A DNA stretch of 28,606 nt from Paulinella micropora (taxonomy: Eukaryota > Cercozoa > Imbricatea > Euglyphida > Paulinellidae), in NCBI GenBank assembly GCA_019918135.1, contig WBZZ01001255.1, forward strand, positions 1-28,606, in the 5' to 3' direction. Made by a program: the position numbers and the translations under genes. The stretch's first letter is position 1. Every line of letters begins with the position of its first letter. The notes below the pieces were generated by a model, which did no database searches, had not been told where the DNA came from, and saw only the letters and a program-made list of their open reading frames with translations. Of this stretch, positions 23,091 to 28,606 are shown one piece after another.

Positions 23091-24296
23091 GAGGAAATGC
23101 AAAATCATGCCGGTCAGTTTCACAAACTTTTGTGCAGAGTTTTTTCCACAGATTGTTGTGTACAGAAGAAAAGAATAGCATTCCCGCTCATTCTGAGCTG
23201 GGAAAAGAGCGGGAATGCTGTTACATCTTCTCGAAATGTCATGCTCTCAATAAAATCTCTGCACAAAAGTTTGCAAAACAGCAATCCGAAAACGAGTTTC
23301 ATCGAATTGCTGGTTTGTGAAAAATAGATTAAGCTGGGTCGTGCAATGTTAGGAAATGACATTTATAGCTTCAACAAACACGTTGCAGCAGAAACATGCA
23401 AGGGATGACATGAGTTGAGAGTACGTACTAGGAAGGAAATGCAAAATCATGCCGGTCGGTTTTCACAAACTTTTGTGCAGAGTTTTTTCCATAGATTGTT
23501 GTGTACAGAAGAAAAGAATAGCATTCCCGCTCATTCTGAGCTGGGAAAAGAGCGGGAATGCTGTTACATCTTCTCGTAATGTCATGCTCTTAATAAAATC
23601 TCTGCACAAAAGTTTGCAAAACAGCAGTCCGAAAACGAGTTTCATCGAATTGCTGGTTTGTGAAAAATAGATTAAGCTGGGTCGTGCAATGTTAGGAAAT
23701 GACATTTATAGCTTCAACAAACACGTTATAGCAGAAACATGCAAGGGATGACATGAGTTGAGAGTACGTAGGAAGGAAATGCAAAATCATGCCGGTCGGT
23801 TTTCACAAACTTTTGTGCAGAGTTTTTTCCACAGATTGTTGTGTACAGAAAAAAAGAATAGCATTCCCGCTCATTCTGAGCTGGGAAAAGAGCGGGAATG
23901 CTGTTACATTTTCTCGAAATGTCATGCTCTTAATAAAATCTCTACACAAAAGTTTGCAAAACAGCAATCCAAAAACGAGTTTCATCGAATTGCTGGTTTA
24001 TGAAAAATAGATTAAGCTGGGTCGTGCAATGTTAGGAAATGACATTTATAGCTTCAACAAACACGTTATAGCAGAAACATGCAAGGGATGACATGAGTTG
24101 AGAGTACGTAGGAAGGAAATGCAAAATCATGCCGGTCGCTTTTCACAAACTTTTGTGCAGAGTTTTTTCCACAGATTGTTGTGTACAGAAAAAAAGAATA
24201 GCATTCCCGCTCATTCTGAGCTGGGGAAAGAGCGGGAATGCTGTTACATCTTCTCGAAATGTCATGCTCTTAATAAAATCTCTGCACAAAAGTTTG
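23091..24296. repeat. Tandem 340-bp repeats (3.5 copies) with nested inverted repeats
   Basis: Units start at 23093, 23435, 23775 and 24115 (periods 342, 340, 340). Each contains an outer inverted repeat, CAAACTTTTGTGCAGAG / CTCTGCACAAAAGTTTG (23123-23139 and 23257-23273 in copy 1), enclosing an inner one, AGCATTCCCGCTC / GAGCGGGAATGCT (23177-23189 and 23207-23219). The fourth copy stops exactly after its right outer arm. Copies are nearly identical; one arm in copy 3 carries a G to A change. ORFs of 60 to 90 codons recur in each copy merely because the repeat is conserved. Confidence 0.92.
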
Positions 24297-24446
24297 ATAA
24301 TAACACGACCCTTTTTCCACACGTTCAAATTTCAGACCGGCCCGAGAAAAATTTTAAGGTTGAAGGCGCTGACTGGTAGTTATGTCTTTGGAATTCAACT
24401 CATTTTGCTCGTTTGTCAACGTGTAGGATCACTTTCTGACTCTGGC

Positions 24447-25574
24447 ATGTCTACGAAGCACATTGCCAAGACTCTGCAAGCCATTCTCAAAAATTCGCGT
24501 GGGGAATTGTTCCTTAAAATCAACGGGTCTGCAGACGTGCTGCCCTTTGATTGTGTGGAGATTCCCCACGTCGTCTTTTGCAAGCATGATCTGGTATATG
24601 CTTGCTCACTTACTTACTTACTTATTTATTTAATGTGCAACATGCAGGGCAAAGGCGATTTGGAGGAGTTGGTCCGCGGCTTTAGCTACACCTGGAATGC
24701 ACAAGGTATTATGTATGTATGTATGTATTTATAATGCATGCATCGTAGGGATCCTGCTCAAGAATAAGCCTGTGCCCTGGGACGACGGATTGGGAGAAGC
24801 TCCTCCCGCAAAAAGGCAGAAGAGACAGGAGAAGGAGAAGGAGAAGGAGAAGAAGGAGAAGCAAAAAAAGAAGGACAAAGGGAAGGAGAAGGAGAAGGAG
24901 AAGAAGAAGGAGGAGGAGAAGAAGAAGAAGGAGGAGAAGAAGAAGAAGAAGGATGAAAAGGAGAAGAAGGAGGAGGAGAAGAAGAAGAAGGAGGAGGAGA
25001 GAGAAGAAAAGAAGAAGGAGGAGGAGGAGAAGAAGAAGAAGAAGGAGGAGGAGCAGAAGAAGAAGAAGAAGGAGAGAAGAGAAGAAGAAGAAGAGGAGAG
25101 AAGGAAGGAGGAGGAGGAGGAGAAGAAGAAGAAGAAGAAGGAGGAGGAGGAGAAGGAGAAGAAGGAGGAGGAGAAGAAGAAGAAGGAGGAGGAGGAGGAG
25201 AAGGAGGAGGAGAAGAAGAAGAAGAAGGAGGAGGAGGAGGAGAAGAAGAAGAAGGAGGAGGAGGAGAAGAAGAAGAAGGAGGAGGAGGAGAAGAAGAAGA
25301 AGGAGGAGGAGAAGAAGAAGAAGGAGGAGGAGGAGAGGAAGAAGAAGAAGGAGGAGGAGGAGGAGAGGAAGAAGAAGGAGGAAGAGGAGAGGAAGAAGGA
25401 GGAGGAAGAGAGGAAGAAGATGGAGGAGGAGGAGAGGAAGAAGAAGGAAGAGGAGGATGACCAGCTGAGTGGGTTTCCCCCTCTGGATTCGGGGAAGGTT
25501 CGCGTGTGGGCCCACAAAGGAATTTTCACATTCCTATCCGGATTAGATTATCAAGACTGGTATTATTATTATTA

Positions 25575-25647
<73 letters not shown>

Positions 25648-25655
25648 CATTATTA

Positions 25656-25698
<43 letters not shown>

Positions 25699-25707
25699 TG
25701 GATACTG

Positions 25708-25710
<3 letters not shown>
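24447..25710 (+). CDS. Spliced Lys/Glu-rich protein (single-alpha-helix type)
   Basis: Exons 24447-24593, 24648-24705 and 24749 onward, with GTATATGC...CATGCAG and GTATTATG...TCGTAG introns of 54 and 43 nt, join in frame. The first 80 residues are a small globular-looking domain (MSTKHIAKTLQAILK, GELFLKINGSADVLPFD, LEELVRGFSYTWNAQG, KPVPWDDGLGEAPPAKRQKR). About 220 residues of alternating KKK and EEE blocks follow, compatible with a long charged single alpha helix, then GFPPLDSGKVRVWAHKGIFTFLSGLDYQDW. The remaining frame is poly-Tyr from an (ATT)n tract and ends in TAG; GTATTATT at 25559 could instead be a splice donor, so the true C-terminus is uncertain. An upstream start is possible. I do not recognise the N-terminal domain. 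Confidence 0.5.
25561..25697. repeat. (ATT)n microsatellite
   Basis: Long ATT array with a few TGTT and TCATT interruptions, immediately after the last well-behaved codons of the Lys/Glu-rich gene. Confidence 0.95.
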
Positions 25711-26019
<309 letters not shown>

Positions 26020-26260
26020 GTGGCACCGCGATAGCCCAGTGGTTAAGGTCTACCATCTGGGACCTGTCGCCAGTTCGATTCCCGTCGGTGCCAGTATTTT
26101 CAAAGGATATTTTCTTTGAAAGTATTGGTCTGTCTGGAAGGCTTGGAGCTGCCTTGCGGGGATGTCAGTAGAGCCTATAGTCAAATCTTCGTACTCCCCT
26201 CGCGGGTGAGACGATGGAGGCACATGTGCAGAAATGCATTCGCCATTGACTGAGAAGCAC

Positions 26261-26261
<1 letters not shown>
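26020..26261 (+). repeat. tRNA-derived SINE, family A, copy 1
   Basis: The 5' 71 nt (26022-26092) look like a degenerate tRNA: acceptor arms GGCACCG/CGGTGCC pair perfectly, a pol III A box TAGCCCAGTGG is at 26032-26042 and a B box GTTCGATTCC at 26073-26082, but the D and T stems are poor. A body of about 170 bp follows, ending TGAGAAGCAC and running straight into (TATT)n. This is a SINE, not a working tRNA gene. Confidence 0.78.

Positions 26262-26347
<86 letters not shown>
26262..26347. repeat. (ATT)n tail/microsatellite
   Basis: ATT array between two tandem SINE A copies. Confidence 0.95.
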
Positions 26348-26614
26348 GGACACCGTGATAGCCCAGTGGTCAAGTTCTACCATCTGGGCCCTGTCGCCAG
26401 TTCGATTCCCGTCGGTGCCACCAGTATTTTCATTGAACATACCGGTCTATTTCTGGACCAGTATTTTCATTGAACATACCGGCCCGTCTGGAAGTGTTGG
26501 AACTGCCCTTGCGGGGTGTCATTAGAGCTTATCGTCAATTCTTCGTACTCCCCTCACGAGTGAGACGATGGAGGCGCATGTGCAGAAATGCATCAGCCAT
26601 TGACAGAGAAGCAC
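26348..26614 (+). repeat. tRNA-derived SINE, family A, copy 2
   Basis: It has the same layout as copy 1: A box 26359-26369, B box 26400-26409. A 37-bp segment containing CCAGTATTTTCATTGAACAT is duplicated within the body, making this copy longer. It ends at another (ATT)n. Confidence 0.78.
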
Positions 26615-26646
<32 letters not shown>

Positions 26647-26670
26647 GCTTTTTCTTCTGTTCCTCTTTTA

Positions 26671-26730
<60 letters not shown>

Positions 26731-26969
26731 CCCAATGGCCTCAAGGCGTTAAACTGTGACGCTAACTCATAACCCTTTGGTGGTAGATGCTGGGAGGAGG
26801 GTCTTTGCGCGCGTAAAAGATCTTAAACTCCGCATATGCTGGTTGATAGCCCATATACATGTCGTTGGAGGTATAATCTTTCCTACTCCTTCTTCTTTTT
26901 CTTTTTTTTTGTGAGGGGGGGGGCCCCCGGGGGGGGGGGGTCAAAAGGTCTCTTTGGGCGCCGCAGCAT
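26615..26969. repeat. (ATT)n and unassigned spacer
   Basis: ATT tracts at 26615-26646 and 26669-26728 are followed by about 240 bp of unique sequence with no believable gene. At 26916-26940 a G-run, CCCCC and G-run stand side by side (poly-G/poly-C), which may be prone to assembly or sequencing error. Confidence 0.6.
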
Positions 26970-27107
26970 ATAGTTTAGAGAGGGAGTATAGCTACTAGCT
27001 TTAGTATGGCTAGCTAGTGTGTGTGGCATTCTATCAGTGAGCCTTTCCTGTCTTTTTTTTTCCGAGTATAATCTCTCTAACGGGAAGCGCTGACATTTTT
27101 TTTCAAA
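26970..27107 (+). repeat. Repeat family B, copy 3
   Basis: About 90% like copy 2 and followed by (ATT)n at 27110-27207. Confidence 0.8.
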
Positions 27108-27108
27108 C

Positions 27109-27207
<99 letters not shown>

Positions 27208-27382
27208 TAGGGAGTACATAGGCCATCGGTCCCTTTCCATGGGCTGATTGGTATAAAGCTCCTAGAGTGATGTTCTATGCCGTCACTTCCTTTATTCCAC
27301 CGATTGGTGTGGAGACTTTCCTTATGGAATAGAGGACTGGATGCACATGGCATTTTGTCTCAGCAATTGGCAGGAGATATAC

Positions 27383-27413
<31 letters not shown>
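27208..27413 (+). repeat. Repeat family C with (ATT)n tail
   Basis: A 174-bp segment (27208-27381) framed by (ATT)n on both sides. It carries the 22-bp sequence (27298-27319) also found at 13774-13795 in the viral half; flanking bases are about 80% alike over some 46 bp. No tRNA-like box is visible. Confidence 0.55.
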
Positions 27414-27414
<1 letters not shown>

Positions 27415-27473
27415 TTTGTTGTTGTTGTTGTCGTTGCTGTTGGTTTGTTCTGCCACTGCCTTGTTCGCAAGAA

Positions 27474-28058
27474 ATGAACGACTTCTTTCAAAACAACGGC
27501 GACCGGTATTGTATTCAGGGTAGTTCGTCCGCCGGCGTGTCGAAAGAAGTCGTTCAGGATCTTGTGAACAAGGCAATGTCAGAACAAGCCGCATCCATTA
27601 AGGAAATGCTAGCAGAAGAAAGAAAGTTGAGAGAGGAGGAAAGGAAGAAAAAAGAAGCGCAAGATCGGAAGGAAAAAGAGGCGCAAGAGAAGCGACAACG
27701 GGAAGAGGAGAGAAGAAAGAGGAAGAATTCGAAGAAGGAGAAGGAGGAGGAGGAGGAGGAGGAGGAGGAGGAAAGCTCAGAAGAAGAGAACGAGAGAGTG
27801 AAGAAGAAGATGAAGAAGAATAACAAGAACAAGAAAAACTATGATGATAATGATAACAACAACAACAACATCAGCAACAACAACAGCAACAACAACAACA
27901 ACAACAAAAATAGTAAGAGCGAGAGAGAAAGCTTGCTGGAGGATCTCATCGCGCGGATGGCAGCTGGCGCTCTGTCTGCTGGTAACTCACCTTCCACCCC
28001 CCAACGCGGCACCGGTCTCACCGCTCCCAGCTCACCTAACGCATGGAGTTTGTTTTAG
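27474..28058 (+). CDS. Coiled-coil, Asn-rich small protein
   Basis: This 194-residue ORF begins with an ATG in a good context (AAGAAATGA). After 25 ordinary residues comes KEVVQDLVNKAMSEQAASIKEMLAEERKLREEERKKKEAQ, a charged helix that probably forms a coiled coil, then KE-rich, E-run and acidic Ser stretches, an Asn run (encoded by AAC/AAT repeats), and a C-terminal part, ESLLEDLIARMAAGALSAGNSPSTPQRG, that looks like a short folded or binding motif. The end is TAG. It might also be a downstream exon of the Lys/Glu-rich gene rather than separate. Function unknown. Confidence 0.5.
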   Translation: MNDFFQNNGDRYCIQGSSSAGVSKEVVQDLVNKAMSEQAASIKEMLAEERKLREEERKKKEAQDRKEKEAQEKRQREEERRKRKNSKKEKEEEEEEEEEESSEEENERVKKKMKKNNKNKKNYDDNDNNNNNISNNNSNNNNNNKNSKSERESLLEDLIARMAAGALSAGNSPSTPQRGTGLTAPSSPNAWSLF

Positions 28059-28463
28059 CATCGCTTGCGCTGACTCGGCGCTAACTTCAAATGCACGCAC
28101 CAGGTAGTTTGCATAGCTTTCACTTTTCTCCTTCATCTGAAAGATGTTTGAATTTGTTTTGTGTTTTTTTTCTTTGTAGTAGTGTAGTATTAATCGTAAT
28201 TTTTTGCACTGGCAGGTTTGTTATGGTCGAAAGCGTGATTAAGAACGTTTGTCGCGTGCAAGAGTTAAACAAACTTCTAATTTAGTTAGTATGATATTAC
28301 GGAGTTAGATTTATTATTTTTTTTAGTAATTAAAGAAATTTTGTTGTAGAATCTATGTATTTTGCGTGGCGACATCGCACTTCTCTTCCTCCCCCGTTCC
28401 CCCCTCCCCCCTCCCCCCCCCCCCGGGGGGAATTTATTGTAGGTAAAAGCAATGTTTATTATC
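28059..28463. other. Right subterminal region
   Basis: No gene is seen. It contains AGAGTTAAACAAACTTCTAATTT (28259-28281), nearly identical in the same orientation to 18198-18220 near the left end, and a C-run/G-run block (28390-28437) that mirrors the left G-tract. Confidence 0.6.
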
Positions 28464-28606
28464 ATAATAAAGTAAAATGCTTAATGTAAACAAAGATAAA
28501 CAAACTTAAAAGCAAATTCTGCATGTTGGGCATTGTTATCATCATAGATTCATAGTAGCCGGGACTATGAAAAGGAGAAAGATTACCGTGTCGGACCGGT
28601 TCCTGC
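28464..28606 (-). repeat. Right terminal inverted repeat
   Basis: Reverse complement begins GCAGGAACCGGTCCGACACG and matches 17921-18063 at about 90%. Its outer end coincides with the window edge. Confidence 0.85.

Noticed and set aside
23097..24010. Recurrent 60-80 codon ORFs in the tandem units
   Set aside because: They recur only because the DNA unit is conserved, on both strands, and contain the palindromic arms.
23091..24296. CRISPR-like array
   Set aside because: Units are 340 bp with no short repeat/spacer alternation and the setting is eukaryotic.
24709..25529. Minus-strand poly-Leu, poly-Phe and Ser-rich ORFs and plus-strand poly-Arg ORF
   Set aside because: Artefacts of the AAG/GAG repeat read in other frames.
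26022..26092. Functional tRNA gene
   Set aside because: Acceptor arms and pol III boxes are present, but D and T stems do not pair well, and it occurs twice as the head of a longer (ATT)-tailed repeat: a SINE.
26886..26942. Possible structured G/C element
   Set aside because: Abutting G and C homopolymers only; run lengths are unreliable and nothing else supports a function.

Overview
The window looks like eukaryotic nuclear DNA, or a contig from a eukaryote-infecting virus, built from two very different halves. From 1 to about 17,790 it is GC-rich and gene-dense, with compact ORFs on both strands, short intergenic spaces full of G/C homopolymer runs, and mostly intronless genes. The gene content is that of a large or medium dsDNA virus of eukaryotes, either endogenous or episomal. 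Recognisable parts are a tyrosine recombinase of telomere-resolvase type, a VLTF3-like and a VLTF2-like late transcription factor, a family-A DNA polymerase palm fused (through a frameshift) to a UL9/herpes-type origin-binding SF2 helicase, a protein kinase, a Bax-inhibitor/TMBIM-like 7-TM protein, an F-box protein, and two large unassigned proteins that may be structural. From 17,921 to the end it is AT-rich, intron-containing and microsatellite-laden, and is bounded by inverted repeats: a DNA transposon of about 10.7 kb. The host cannot be named from the sequence; short spliceosomal introns (50 to 140 nt), tRNA-derived SINEs and abundant (ATT)n point to a protist or other microbial eukaryote.

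Layout of the viral half: truncated basic protein (+), F-box/zinc protein (+), small putative DNA-binding protein (-), telomere resolvase with an in-frame downstream extension (-), VLTF3 (-) and VLTF2-like (+) sharing one divergent promoter, helicase and polymerase (-), kinase (-), Cys-rich protein (-), TMBIM-like protein (-), a small gene with a 50-nt intron (+), a portal-like candidate (-), a glycine-tryptophan-repeat module (-) and a 982-codon ORF (-). Replication (polymerase, origin-binding helicase, resolvase) and late transcription (VLTF3, VLTF2) genes are clustered at 1.7 to 7.7 kb. An ATTTAAAT/TTTAAA box lies about 45 to 55 bp upstream of four start codons. The resolvase suggests replication of a linear genome with covalently closed hairpin ends.

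Three viral reading frames are interrupted (an in-frame TAG after the resolvase, a -1 shift between polymerase and helicase, a -1 shift or tiny intron before the GW module). This is compatible with recoding or splicing, early decay of an integrated copy, or base-level assembly error.

The transposon half holds a large spliced transposase-like gene (seven coding exons I could join in frame, about 1,178 codons), 3.5 tandem copies of a 340-bp unit with nested inverted repeats, a spliced Lys/Glu-rich gene, several nested short repeat families ending in (ATT)n, a small coiled-coil/Asn-rich gene, and G-rich subterminal tracts at both ends. A 22-bp identical stretch is shared between a viral intergenic region (13,774) and the transposon (27,298).
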